From positions 30,419-94,418 of the forward strand of contig JAHZEA010000010.1 of NCBI GenBank assembly GCA_019422065.1: a stretch of 64,000 nucleotides of DNA. Direction: 5' to 3'. The translations under genes and the position numbers were made by a program. How positions within the stretch are numbered: the first letter of the stretch is position 1; each line of letters opens with the position of its first letter. The notes under the pieces were generated by a model that ran no database searches, was not told the origin of the DNA, and saw only the letters and a program-made list of their open reading frames with translations. Positions 17,742 to 26,702 of the stretch are shown here, one piece after another. This DNA is from Lachnospiraceae bacterium (lineage in GTDB: Bacteria; Bacillota; Clostridia; Lachnospirales; Anaerotignaceae).

Positions 17742-19046
17742 TTACAGAGTAGGCATTTTTATAATAACCTCTCCTGTACTTTCATTCCAAGTTATTCCAT
17801 TATCAGAAATACCAAAGGCATTTACCACACTTCTTATTGGAAGATATATTCTGTCGTTAACAATTTCTGCCGCAGAATCAGCAGTAACTTTAAATCCGTT
17901 TATTTCCAAATAGCTGTTATCACCGCTCATTGCAGGTATTTTAATTGTTCTTGCTGCGTATTGTATTACAACACCCCTGAAAGTGTCATCTTCTACCCAG
18001 CTTATATCTTTATCATCAATACCAAAGGCATTAGAAAGCGTCCTTACAGGAACCATTACTCTGTCGCTGCTGTTAATATATGGCTTTGTTTCGGATTTAT
18101 AAGGGATTGTACCTACATAATACATATCACTGCCTACTGTAAATTTAACTGTATTTTCGGTTGAAATTTCACTATCAGTATTGTCTTGACTGCCGTCCTG
18201 AGTGTTGTCATCATGCTCAGATGTATCCGCTGTATACTTACCTAAAACAGTGCTCTTTGAGTAATCGCTGTTGTTTATGGCTGTAATTGAAATTTTAGTA
18301 TCACCGGTTACACTCTTAGATGTTGGCTCTATACCAACATTTTTAAGCTCTATGGAGCCTGAGCCGGCGCCTGATGTAGACTCAATTTTAATATATGCAG
18401 TTTTTTTATTGCTATCAACTGAAAACTCGGTTATATTGCCAAATTTTCCTGTTGCAGTTAAATCCGCCTCGCCTGTAAACTGAAAACCGTTATCAAGATT
18501 AAGCTCAAATATTCTTCCTGCTACTATCTGGTATGGGTAATCGTCTTTAATGCTTAAATCGAAAGATGTTAAATCATCATTTGCAGAAACTTTAATATCC
18601 ATGTCAGGATATCCGCAATGTGCAAATATTAATTCACTATCTGAAACCGGTGCACTTATAGCATTAACCCTAACAGAAATTACGCCTTCATCCGTTATTT
18701 TAGTGTAAAGAGGTATTCTTATTTTGCTTGAAGCAGCATTGTATACATCACTGTCAACAGTAATCATCATTTCATTAGATGAAATAACAGTGTAATTAAG
18801 GCCATTTTCAATAATACAGCTGCCTTCATAAAGCCATTCTGCATTATTTAAAATAAGTGAAAATTCAGTAGTACCTGTACCCTCAAAGTCACCGCATTCA
18901 TCTAATGTAAGAACCGGCGCCTGCGAGCCTGTAAGCGTGCTGTTTTCTTTTACCGAAATATCTTTTGAAACATAGTTTTCGGTATAGGCAAAAGCATTTG
19001 TACTAAGAGCCAAAGCAAGAGTTAAAGCTAATATAATTTTTTTCAT
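17742..19046 (-). CDS. Secreted protein with C-terminal copper-amine-oxidase-like stalk domain
   Basis: 434 residues with a clear signal peptide (KKIILALTLALALSTNAFA, cleavage before YTEN). The first 270 residues are beta-rich, threonine- and serine-rich and not recognised. A short acidic linker (about 275-295) leads to two copies of the stalk motif: SDRVMVPVRTLSNAFGI and NDRIYLPIRSVVNAFGI. These mark the Cu_amine_oxidN1 module, which is structural and needs no copper. Exported and probably cell-surface associated. Its own terminator follows. Confidence 0.8.
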   Translation of the reverse strand: MKKIILALTLALALSTNAFAYTENYVSKDISVKENSTLTGSQAPVLTLDECGDFEGTGTTEFSLILNNAEWLYEGSCIIENGLNYTVISSNEMMITVDSDVYNAASSKIRIPLYTKITDEGVISVRVNAISAPVSDSELIFAHCGYPDMDIKVSANDDLTSFDLSIKDDYPYQIVAGRIFELNLDNGFQFTGEADLTATGKFGNITEFSVDSNKKTAYIKIESTSGAGSGSIELKNVGIEPTSKSVTGDTKISITAINNSDYSKSTVLGKYTADTSEHDDNTQDGSQDNTDSEISTENTVKFTVGSDMYYVGTIPYKSETKPYINSSDRVMVPVRTLSNAFGIDDKDISWVEDDTFRGVVIQYAARTIKIPAMSGDNSYLEINGFKVTADSAAEIVNDRIYLPIRSVVNAFGISDNGITWNESTGEVIIKMPTL

Positions 19047-19058
19047 GCAAATCCCTCC

Positions 19059-19568
19059 TTAATTTGAAGTTGTACTGCCAAAGCCTCCGTTTCTTTCGTC
19101 GGTTGTGTCATCGTCGTATGTAATGCCAAACTCTACAAATATACCTTGAGCAAAGCCCTGACCTTTTTGCACCTCAACAGTTTTATTTTCGTTGCTGTCG
19201 TTAGTTACTTTAATCATAATATGGCCTTCGTTATCGCTGTAATAATAGTCACTGTCTATAATGCCAACGGTGTTATTAAGCTGAAGGCGATATTTAAAGC
19301 CCAAACCGCTTCTTGGGTAAATTTTAAGCACCCAGCCGTCTTCCATTTTACACCTTATGCCTGTAGGAATTTTAATTGTTTCGCCCGGTTTAAGTGTAAA
19401 GTCAAAAGGCGCATAAAAGTCATAACCTGCTGAGCCTTTTGTGGCTCTTTTAGGGAGTTTAATTCTTTCATAAGCGTACTGAGCCAGTTCCAAAACAGGG
19501 CATATATCAACAGAATCACCTAAAAATATGTTCTCACTTACTTTTTCAAATGCTGCTATTCTTTTCAA
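19059..19568 (-). CDS. dut: dUTP diphosphatase, trimeric type
   Basis: Hydrolyses dUTP to dUMP, keeping uracil out of DNA. All five dUTPase motifs are present in 169 residues: AGYDFYAP, YPRSGLG, NTVGIIDSDYY, GQGFAQGIF and RNGGFGSTT. Slightly longer than usual because of an N-terminal extension of about 35 residues. The start is TTG; GGAA lies 9 bp before it and no in-frame ATG fits. Confidence 0.92.
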   Translation of the reverse strand: MKRIAAFEKVSENIFLGDSVDICPVLELAQYAYERIKLPKRATKGSAGYDFYAPFDFTLKPGETIKIPTGIRCKMEDGWVLKIYPRSGLGFKYRLQLNNTVGIIDSDYYYSDNEGHIMIKVTNDSNENKTVEVQKGQGFAQGIFVEFGITYDDDTTDERNGGFGSTTSN

Positions 19569-19734
19569 GTAGTATCATTCCTTTTTAATAATTTTACTGT
19601 TTTAAATAATTTTACCACACAAGCAAGATTAATAAAATACGAGTTACGAAATTGTAATAGGAAGGTAATATAGCTGTATTAAAGTTTACAAATTATTCAT
19701 TTACTGCACTATTTTGATACAGAGCATAATAAAA

Positions 19735-19762
19735 AAGCCCACAGCATAAAGGCTTATGGGCA
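19735..19762 (-). terminator. Terminator of XRE gene
   Basis: GCCCATAAGC...GCTGTGGGC hairpin followed by TTTTTT on the minus strand. Confidence 0.7.
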
Positions 19763-19778
19763 GATTATATATATTTAT

Positions 19779-20012
19779 TTAGTTATTTTTAGGTTTTACA
19801 TTTGGATTTTCGGGAATTTCCGTCCTCTCCAGCAAATAATCAGCGGAAACTCCAAAATAATCACACAACAAAACAATACTGTCATATTTAGGAAGCTGAC
19901 GGCCTGTTTTCCAATTACTTATAAGTGCCTCGGATATTCCTGTATCCTTTGAGAGCTTATAGGCAGTAATGCCTTTATTTTGTATAAGTTCTACAAGTAA
20001 ATCTTTAAACAT
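19779..20012 (-). CDS. XRE-family transcriptional regulator, small
   Basis: 77 residues holding one Cro/CI-type helix-turn-helix (TAYKLSKDTGISEALISNWKT) and the tail YDSIVLLCDYFGVSADYLLE common to this family. No sensor domain. AGGGGG precedes the ATG. A perfect 13-bp-arm palindrome begins 24 bp upstream and is the likely binding site, so the gene is probably autoregulated and also controls the plus-strand promoter there. Confidence 0.85.
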   Translation of the reverse strand: MFKDLLVELIQNKGITAYKLSKDTGISEALISNWKTGRQLPKYDSIVLLCDYFGVSADYLLERTEIPENPNVKPKNN

Positions 20013-20035
20013 TTATACAAACCCCCTAAACTTTG

Positions 20036-20083
20036 CAAATGTTAAGTAATATTATTGACTACTTAACATTTGTTATGTATAAT
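20036..20083 (+). promoter_or_regulatory. Palindromic operator overlapping a strong plus-strand promoter
   Basis: Arms CAAATGTTAAGTA (20036-20048) and TACTTAACATTTG (20060-20072) are exact reverse complements. The right arm sits inside a plus-strand promoter: TTGACT (20055-20060), 17 bp, TATAAT (20078-20083). No protein-coding gene follows for about 780 bp. Confidence 0.75.
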
Positions 20084-20248
20084 ACAAATAGACCTAAATA
20101 AACAAAACAAATAAAAGCTTAATAATTAATTATAACATACTGAATTTATTTAAACAAAGGTGGAATAGGATTTTTTACGAGTGGGTCTAAGCTCATGGTC
20201 AGGAATTTTGCTTGCAGCAAAACGGTCTGCGACCGCCCCAATGTCTTT

Positions 20249-20770
20249 GGGGTTCCTTGTTGCGAAGGCCGCAAGCTCTCTCGCGCTCTAGTTTGGAAAA
20301 TCCGGCCACGCTTAAAGAACCAAGCAAGACAGCTTGAGATTTTTATTTAAAATTCCAGTTTAATAAAAATTTTAACATAAAATTTTAGTTTTCGGGGGTG
20401 CAGGGGTCGGTTTTAGACCCTTGCTCGTGGGTATGCTGCATCGAAATCAGCATTGCTTTTGGTACTTTTCCAGAAAAGTACAATATAATTTTATTTAAAG
20501 CTTTTTGCGAGGGGGTTACGCTCATAGTTGCGAAGGCCGCCTTCCCCCTCGCGCTCCCCCTTCTGGCCACGCTAAAAGACCATAGCAAGACAGCTTGAGA
20601 TTTTTATTTAAAATTCCAGTTTAATAAAAATTTTAACATAAAATTTTAGTTTTCGGGGGTACAGGGGTCGAATTAGACCCTTGTTCGTGCGGGCGCCGCA
20701 TCGAAATCGGCGCTGCTTTTGGTACTTTTCCAGAAAAGTACATTATTATTTTATTTAAAACAAAAAATAT
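20249..20770. repeat. Imperfect tandem duplication, unit about 260 bp
   Basis: Two copies, offset 260-261 bp, share TTGCGAAGGCCGC (20260, 20528), AGCAAGACAGCTTGAGATTT (20323, 20584), an AT-rich core, CGGGGGTRCAGGGGTCG and a GTACTTTTCCAGAAAAGTAC palindrome. The flanking stretch 20160-20248 is also GC-richer and non-coding. There are no open frames with ribosome sites. This looks like a dispersed intergenic repeat rather than a gene. Confidence 0.8.
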
Positions 20771-20865
20771 AAACTTTTATGCCGTCATTGTGCCGTCAAA
20801 TCGTTTTTTACTGTAATTTTTTATTTATAATTGTATTAATAGAATTTACAAAAGAAGGGATACCC

Positions 20866-21105
20866 ATGGAAAACACCATTTCAGAAAAACGCCTTAAATT
20901 GCTAAAAGAAATTTTAACCATGCCCAAAGAATACCGTAATTCTTTTGTATGGCTTATAAATAACATAGATTTTGTAAAAGAAATGTGCTCCAAAAGCCAA
21001 ATACCTTCTGACGAATTGGAAAAAAGCATAAATACAGCCCTTAATAACAACGACATACATTTGTATGTTATACTGCTTTTTTACAAAGCCCTAAAATACA
21101 AATAA
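20866..21105 (+). CDS. Small uncharacterised protein
   Basis: 79 residues starting MENTISEKRLKLLKEIL. GAAGGG 5-10 bp upstream supports this ATG over an earlier in-frame one at 20779, which would add a hydrophobic stretch. Predicted mostly helical and charged, with FVWLINNIDFVKEMCSKSQ in the middle; no signal peptide and no family recognised. It is followed by a terminator, so it may be the distal target of the promoter at 20055-20083 read through the repeats. Confidence 0.5.
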   Translation: MENTISEKRLKLLKEILTMPKEYRNSFVWLINNIDFVKEMCSKSQIPSDELEKSINTALNNNDIHLYVILLFYKALKYK

Positions 21106-21127
21106 CGCATAAAATAACACACAAAAA

Positions 21128-21149
21128 GGCGGCTCCTTTCGGAACCGCC
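21128..21149. terminator. Bidirectional terminator
   Basis: GGCGGCTCC/GGAACCGCC hairpin with flanking A- and T-runs, between the small protein gene and nifJ, which converge. Confidence 0.8.
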
Positions 21150-21172
21150 AATTTTTATTTAACAGTTATTTA

Positions 21173-24100
21173 TCAGTCTTTTTTAAGACGAAGATAGCTT
21201 TCTGTTCTGTCTTTAGCATCCTGCTCTGCTTTAGCAAAGAGTTCTTCAGCTATTTCAGGGAATTTTCTTGAAAGTGATGTATAACGAACTTCACTCATTA
21301 AGAAATCTCTGAAGCTTGCAGATGGCTCTTTAGAGTCGAGGATAAATGGATTCTTTCCTTCCTTCTTAAGGTCAGGATTGAATCTGTAGCAATGCCAGTA
21401 ACCAGATTCAACAGCTGCTTTAGCATGAAGCTGAGCATTGCTCATACCGCCCTTAATACCATGGTTGATACATGGAGCGTAAGCTATAATAAGTGATGGG
21501 CCGTTGTAAGCCTCAGCCTCTTTAATAGCTGTAAGTGTCTGCTGTGGGTCATAACCCATAGCAACCTGTGCTACGTAAACATAGCCATAGCTCATAGCCA
21601 TCATACCAAGGTCTTTCTTCTTTGTTCTCTTACCAGCAGCAGCGAACTGTGCAACAGCAGCTGTAGGTGTAGCCTTTGAAGACTGACCGCCTGTATTTGA
21701 GTAAACCTCTGTATCAACGCAGATGATGTTTACATCTTCATCAGCAGCGATTACATGGTCAAGACCTGAGTAACCGATATCGTATGCCCAGCCGTCACCA
21801 CCAACAATCCACTGTGACTGTTTTACAAGGTAATCTTTTCTGTCATAGATTGGTTTAAGTGTTTCATCAATGCCAGCTTTTTCCATAGCAGCGATAAATC
21901 TGTCTGCTCTTTCTCTTGTCTTATCAGCAACAAGATAGTTGTCAGCCCAATCCTTAGCAGCTGCTTTAAGCTCTGCATCTGTTGTTTTCTCAACGAGTTC
22001 TTCAACCTGTGCTTTTAACCATTTACGTACTGCTTTTGTACCAAGGTACATACCATAGCCGTACTCTGCTGTATCTTCAAAAAGACCGCTGGCCCAAGCA
22101 ACACCAAATCCTCTTTCGTCTGTGCAGTATGGGATTTCAGGAGAACCGCCCCAGATGTGTGTACATCCAGCTGAGTTAGCAATTCTCATTCTGCCGCCGT
22201 AAAGCTGTGTAATAAGTTTAAGGTATGGTGTTTCACCACAACCAGCACAAGCGCCTGAGAACTCAAGGTATGGTTTAAGGAACTGGCTGCCCTTAACTGT
22301 TGCTTTCTGTTTGTCATCAATTTCTTTATCTTTAACGTTGTTGATTGTGTAATCCCATTCAGCGTTCATCTTTTCTTTCATTGGAGCGAAAGCTTTAAGT
22401 GTAAGTGCCTTTGTAGGACATGTCTTAACACAAACGCCACAACCTGTACAGTCCATACCTGAAATTGAAAGATGATATTTGTACTCTTTTAATTCAGCTG
22501 GAGCCTTAACGTCAAGCATTGCATAGCCTTCTGGAGCCTTTGCAGCTTCTTCAGCGTTAAGAAGTGTAGGACGGATTACAGCGTGTGAACAAACGATAGA
22601 ACATCTGTTACACTGAACGCATTTTGTAGAATCCCACTCTGGAACGTCGATAGCGATACCGCGTTTTTCCCACTGAGTAAAGCCTGGTTCCCAGCTACCG
22701 TCTTCATGGTCGTTAAATGCTGATACAGGGAGGTCATTTCCTTCCTGACGACCCATCTTAAAGAGAACGTCTTTGAAGAATTTAGGAATAGCAGGGTTGT
22801 CCTCAACAGGCTCATCAACAGCGTTAGCCCATGAAGCAGGAACTTCGATTTCTTTAATCATTGTAATACCTTTGTCGATAGCTGCGCAGTTCATATCAAC
22901 AATATCCTGACCCTTAGCGCCATATGTTTTGTTAACCTGCTCTTTAAGGTATTTAACAGCGTCATCAACAGGTATAATCTTTGAAATAGCAAAGAAACCA
23001 GCCTGCATTATCATGTTGATACGTCCGCCAAGACCGATTTCTTTAGCGATATCAACAGCATCAAGTGTATAGAATTTAGCTTTCTTCTGAGCAATCTTTC
23101 TCTTAAGAGAAGCTGGAAGTTCTTTTTCAAGTTCTTCTGGTGACCAGATTGTGTTAAGAAGGAAGCTGCCGCCTTCTTTAAGGTCGCCAATAAGGTCATA
23201 TTTATCAACATATGCCTGGTTATGACAAGCTATAAAGTTAGCTGCCTTAATCTGATATGAACCCTCGATTTTCTTAGGACCGAAACGAAGGTGAGAAATT
23301 GTAACACCGCCTGATTTCTTTGAGTCGTAAGCGAAGTAAGCCTGTGCGTTGTAATCAGTATGGTCACCGATAATCTTAACAGCCTGTTTGTTAGCGCCTA
23401 CTGTACCGTCTGAACCAAGACCCCAGAACTTACATGAGAAGTTGCCTTCTGGTGTTGAGTCAAATGGCTCTGCAAAGTCAGGAAGTGAAAGGTTTGTAAC
23501 GTCGTCAACGATAGAAACTGTAAAGCCGTTCTTTGGCTCTGCCTGCCAAAGGTTCTGATATACAGCCATAACGTCCATAGGTGTAAAGTCTTTAGAACCA
23601 AGGCCGTAACGTCCGCCAACGATAAGAGGTTTTCTGTCGCTGTCAGCAAATACGTTCTTAACATCAAGGTAAAGTGGCTCGCCAAGTGAACCAGGCTCTT
23701 TTGTTCTGTCAAGAACAGCAATTCTCTTAGCTGATACAGGAACAGCCTCAAGAAGTGCGTCAGCTACAAATGGTCTGTAAAGGTGAACTTCAACAAGACC
23801 AAGCTTTTTGCCTCTTGCGTTCCAGTACTCAATTGTTTCTCTAATAACACCACATGATGAACCCATAGAGATAATTACATCTTCAGCCTGTGGGTCGCCA
23901 TAGTAGTTGAAAAGTTTATAGTCTGTTCCAGCGATTTCGTTAATCTTGTCCATATATTCCTGAACAACGCCTGGAATAGCTGTATAGAATTTGTTGACAG
24001 ACTCTCTTGCCTGGAAGAATACGTCTGGGTTTTCAGCTGAACCTCTGCTCTTTGGATGGTCTGGGTTAAGAGCGTTGTCTCTGAAAGCTTTTAAAGCATC

Positions 24101-24697
24101 CCAGTCAACAAGTTCTTTAAGGTCATCATAATCAATAAGCTCTATTTTCTGATATTCATGGCTTGTTCTGAAACCATCGAAGAAATGAAGTACAGGGATT
24201 CTGCTCTTAATAGCTGAAAGATGAGCTATACATCCCATGTGGAATGCCTGCTGAACAGAGCTTCCTGCAAGGAGTGTAAAACCTGTGTTACGGCAAGTCA
24301 TAACGTCCTGATGGTCACCAAAAATTGAAAGCGCATTAGAAGCAAGTGCTCTGGCGCTTACATGGAATACGCCTGGAAGAAGTTCTCCGGCTATTTTATA
24401 CATGTTAGGAAGCATAAGCATAAGGCCCTGGCTTGCTGTGTATGTTGAAGCAAGACCGCCGCCCTGAAGTACGCCGTGAACAGCGCCTGCAGCGCCGCCT
24501 TCGTGCTGCATTTCTCTAACTTCTACAGTCTGTCCAAAAATGTTCTTTTTGCCATTAGCGCTCCACTCGTCAACCATTTCTGCCATAACGGATGAAGGAG
24601 TGATAGGATAAATTGTAGCTACCTCGGTAAAAGCATATGATGCGTATGCAGCAGCTGTATTACCGTCCATAGTAGCTTTCTTTAATGGTCTTTTCAT
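21173..24697 (-). CDS. nifJ: Pyruvate:ferredoxin (flavodoxin) oxidoreductase
   Basis: Single-chain enzyme of 1174 residues that oxidises pyruvate with CoA to acetyl-CoA, CO2 and reduced ferredoxin, the hub of anaerobic energy metabolism. Visible in order: the pyrimidine-binding domain (MDGNTAAAYASYAFTEVATI), the CoA-side domain, the ferredoxin-like insert with CVQCNRCSIVCSH and CTGCGVCVKTCP, a further CAGCGETPY, and the thiamine diphosphate site GGDGWAYDIGYSGLDHV. The start has AGGGGGG before it. Transcribed alone from the promoter at 24827-24855. Confidence 0.98.
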   Translation of the reverse strand: MKRPLKKATMDGNTAAAYASYAFTEVATIYPITPSSVMAEMVDEWSANGKKNIFGQTVEVREMQHEGGAAGAVHGVLQGGGLASTYTASQGLMLMLPNMYKIAGELLPGVFHVSARALASNALSIFGDHQDVMTCRNTGFTLLAGSSVQQAFHMGCIAHLSAIKSRIPVLHFFDGFRTSHEYQKIELIDYDDLKELVDWDALKAFRDNALNPDHPKSRGSAENPDVFFQARESVNKFYTAIPGVVQEYMDKINEIAGTDYKLFNYYGDPQAEDVIISMGSSCGVIRETIEYWNARGKKLGLVEVHLYRPFVADALLEAVPVSAKRIAVLDRTKEPGSLGEPLYLDVKNVFADSDRKPLIVGGRYGLGSKDFTPMDVMAVYQNLWQAEPKNGFTVSIVDDVTNLSLPDFAEPFDSTPEGNFSCKFWGLGSDGTVGANKQAVKIIGDHTDYNAQAYFAYDSKKSGGVTISHLRFGPKKIEGSYQIKAANFIACHNQAYVDKYDLIGDLKEGGSFLLNTIWSPEELEKELPASLKRKIAQKKAKFYTLDAVDIAKEIGLGGRINMIMQAGFFAISKIIPVDDAVKYLKEQVNKTYGAKGQDIVDMNCAAIDKGITMIKEIEVPASWANAVDEPVEDNPAIPKFFKDVLFKMGRQEGNDLPVSAFNDHEDGSWEPGFTQWEKRGIAIDVPEWDSTKCVQCNRCSIVCSHAVIRPTLLNAEEAAKAPEGYAMLDVKAPAELKEYKYHLSISGMDCTGCGVCVKTCPTKALTLKAFAPMKEKMNAEWDYTINNVKDKEIDDKQKATVKGSQFLKPYLEFSGACAGCGETPYLKLITQLYGGRMRIANSAGCTHIWGGSPEIPYCTDERGFGVAWASGLFEDTAEYGYGMYLGTKAVRKWLKAQVEELVEKTTDAELKAAAKDWADNYLVADKTRERADRFIAAMEKAGIDETLKPIYDRKDYLVKQSQWIVGGDGWAYDIGYSGLDHVIAADEDVNIICVDTEVYSNTGGQSSKATPTAAVAQFAAAGKRTKKKDLGMMAMSYGYVYVAQVAMGYDPQQTLTAIKEAEAYNGPSLIIAYAPCINHGIKGGMSNAQLHAKAAVESGYWHCYRFNPDLKKEGKNPFILDSKEPSASFRDFLMSEVRYTSLSRKFPEIAEELFAKAEQDAKDRTESYLRLKKD

Positions 24698-25159
24698 TGT
24701 GTTCCCCCCTGTTAAAATTTAGGTTATTACTTTTTTATGAGCTTACATCTTTAAACCGGCAATTTCACAAAACAACTTGTCCGCCGGATAAGAGATTGCA
24801 TAGCTTAGTAGCAATACACTTTATTTATTGTAACATAATCATTTCATAAACTCAACATAGTATAGACTATTTCGTTAATTTAACAACAATAATTTTACCA
24901 CACAATAACATACGGCACAAAAAATATACAATTTTTTTATCCAAAGTTAATTTTTAGAGTTAAAAAAACAAAATATCTCACTATCAAATCAACTTGCACA
25001 ATAAAAAAACAAAATTATTGTGATATTATACAACCCATAGCAACAATAGAGTTATTGATTATTACTTTGGTATAGCCGCTATATATCAAAACACATTTTA
25101 AACCGTATATAATCTACCTTTTAAATAACGCAAATTAAGCCAGTTTATGCGTTTTCCAA
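24698..25159 (-). promoter_or_regulatory. Intergenic region with the nifJ promoter
   Basis: On the minus strand TTGAGT (24855-24850), a 17-bp spacer and TACAAT (24832-24827) give a leader of about 120 nt. The leader contains a CCGGC...GCCGG hairpin (about 24748-24785) of unknown role. The rest, 24860-25159, is very AT-rich, with no gene and no convincing terminator for the ATPase operon that ends at 25160. Confidence 0.55.
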
Positions 25160-26701
25160 TTATTGCTGCATGGAGCTGAGCATATCACCAATCTCATCAA
25201 TATCATTAAGTATATTTTTCTGTCTTTGCTTGTAAAGAAGCTCTTTGTTGTACTGGTAGAATTTAACACAGCCGTTTTCATCTATAAACTTAATGCTGTA
25301 ATAGCCGGAGTTAAGCTCTGTTACAAATATAATCATTTCTTGGCTTGGGCCGAATACATACTCCATAAACTCAAAGGCGTTGTCAAGGTATTCTGAAGTT
25401 TTGTCCATAACAGCCTGTCTTTTTTCCACTTCCGCAGCAAAAAGCTCTTTTATAAACTCAAAGCCTTCCTCACAGGAGCTAATTCCTTTTTTAACAATCT
25501 CAAAAACAAACTCGTCAAGCTTATCGCATACATCTAACTGTAATTTTTCATCACTCTTTTTAATAAGAGAGTTTTTCTTCATTTTAGAAATATTGAAACG
25601 CTTTATCTCAACAGCCGGCTTTATAATATCCTCTGGGCGTTTGTCTTTTGCATACTGGCTTAAAAGCTGATTTTTAAGCTCTTTAAGCTCCTGCTGAAGA
25701 GATGTAACAAATACGTCTGCTCTGTCGGCCTTTTTAAAATAATCATTAAGGCTTGAAAGTATAAGATTAACAACACTTACCCTTTCGTCAAATGCCGCAA
25801 GACGGAGCCTATCCACATAAGTGTTTCTTATGCCGCCTTCAAGAATTTCCTGTATTGAATAGTCTTTTTTATATTTTTTATAAAGCTCTAAATAAGACGA
25901 AAAATCACGGGCAGTTTTTTTGTTTTGTATATACTGGTAAACAACATCAAAATCAATTGTTTTGCCAAGGCTTTCGTAAACATACATTATGTTTGAAAGG
26001 TCCTCCCAGCCTCTGGCTGTTGCAAAAATTTTGCCCTCGGCTGTATTTCTTACGCAATAGAAGTTTTCCTTTTTAATATCTAGATAGGATATAATAGCAT
26101 CGTGAACACCGTTTTTAACAGCGTAATCCTTCCAAATGCCGTAATCTTCTTCTACTTCTATCTTTTTAACCCTGTCAAGTGTTACAATGTCAAATTCCCT
26201 AACTGATTTGTTGTATTCCGGCGGATTACCGGCGGCAACTATTATCCAGCCGTCAGGTACTTTGTGGCTTCCAAATGTTTTGTACTGCAAAAATTGGAGC
26301 ATAGCCGGAGCAAGTGTTTCGGAAGCACAGTTTATCTCGTCTATAAACAAAATACCTTCTTTAAGCCCTGTTTCTTCTATCTGTTTGTAAACAGAGGCTA
26401 TAATTTCGCTCATTGTATATTCTGTAACAGAATATTTAACGCCGCCGAACTCTTTTTCTTCTATATACGGCAAACCAATGGCGCTCTGCCTTGTATGGTG
26501 TGTTATTGTATATGCCACAAGACCTATTTTACATTCCTGAGCAATCTGGCGCATAATGGCTGTTTTGCCTATACCCGGCGGGCCAATTAATAAAAGCGGT
26601 CTTTGGCTTTCAACAGGTATAACATAGTCACCATACTCGTCTTTAACAAGATACGCTTCTATGGAGTCTTTTATTTCGTCTTTTGCCTTTTTTATATTCA
26701 A
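25160..26701 (-). CDS. MoxR-type AAA ATPase, third gene of LRR-VWA-ATPase operon
   Basis: 513 residues. Walker A GPPGIGKTAIMRQ (about residue 40), Walker B ILFIDEIN (about 118), sensor-1 AAGNPPEYN and an arginine-rich stretch around LDRVKKIEVEE place it with MoxR/dynein-related AAA+ ATPases. The C-terminal 250 residues are helical and unrecognised. Such ATPases usually act with a VWA protein to remodel or load metal into a partner. The gene begins 1 bp after the VWA gene, which strongly couples the two. Substrate unknown. Confidence 0.85.
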   Translation of the reverse strand: MNIKKAKDEIKDSIEAYLVKDEYGDYVIPVESQRPLLLIGPPGIGKTAIMRQIAQECKIGLVAYTITHHTRQSAIGLPYIEEKEFGGVKYSVTEYTMSEIIASVYKQIEETGLKEGILFIDEINCASETLAPAMLQFLQYKTFGSHKVPDGWIIVAAGNPPEYNKSVREFDIVTLDRVKKIEVEEDYGIWKDYAVKNGVHDAIISYLDIKKENFYCVRNTAEGKIFATARGWEDLSNIMYVYESLGKTIDFDVVYQYIQNKKTARDFSSYLELYKKYKKDYSIQEILEGGIRNTYVDRLRLAAFDERVSVVNLILSSLNDYFKKADRADVFVTSLQQELKELKNQLLSQYAKDKRPEDIIKPAVEIKRFNISKMKKNSLIKKSDEKLQLDVCDKLDEFVFEIVKKGISSCEEGFEFIKELFAAEVEKRQAVMDKTSEYLDNAFEFMEYVFGPSQEMIIFVTELNSGYYSIKFIDENGCVKFYQYNKELLYKQRQKNILNDIDEIGDMLSSMQQ

Positions 26702-26702
26702 T

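Noticed and set aside
20385..20598. Overlapping 66-67 codon frames on both strands
   Set aside because: They lie in the GC-rich part of the tandem repeat without ribosome sites.
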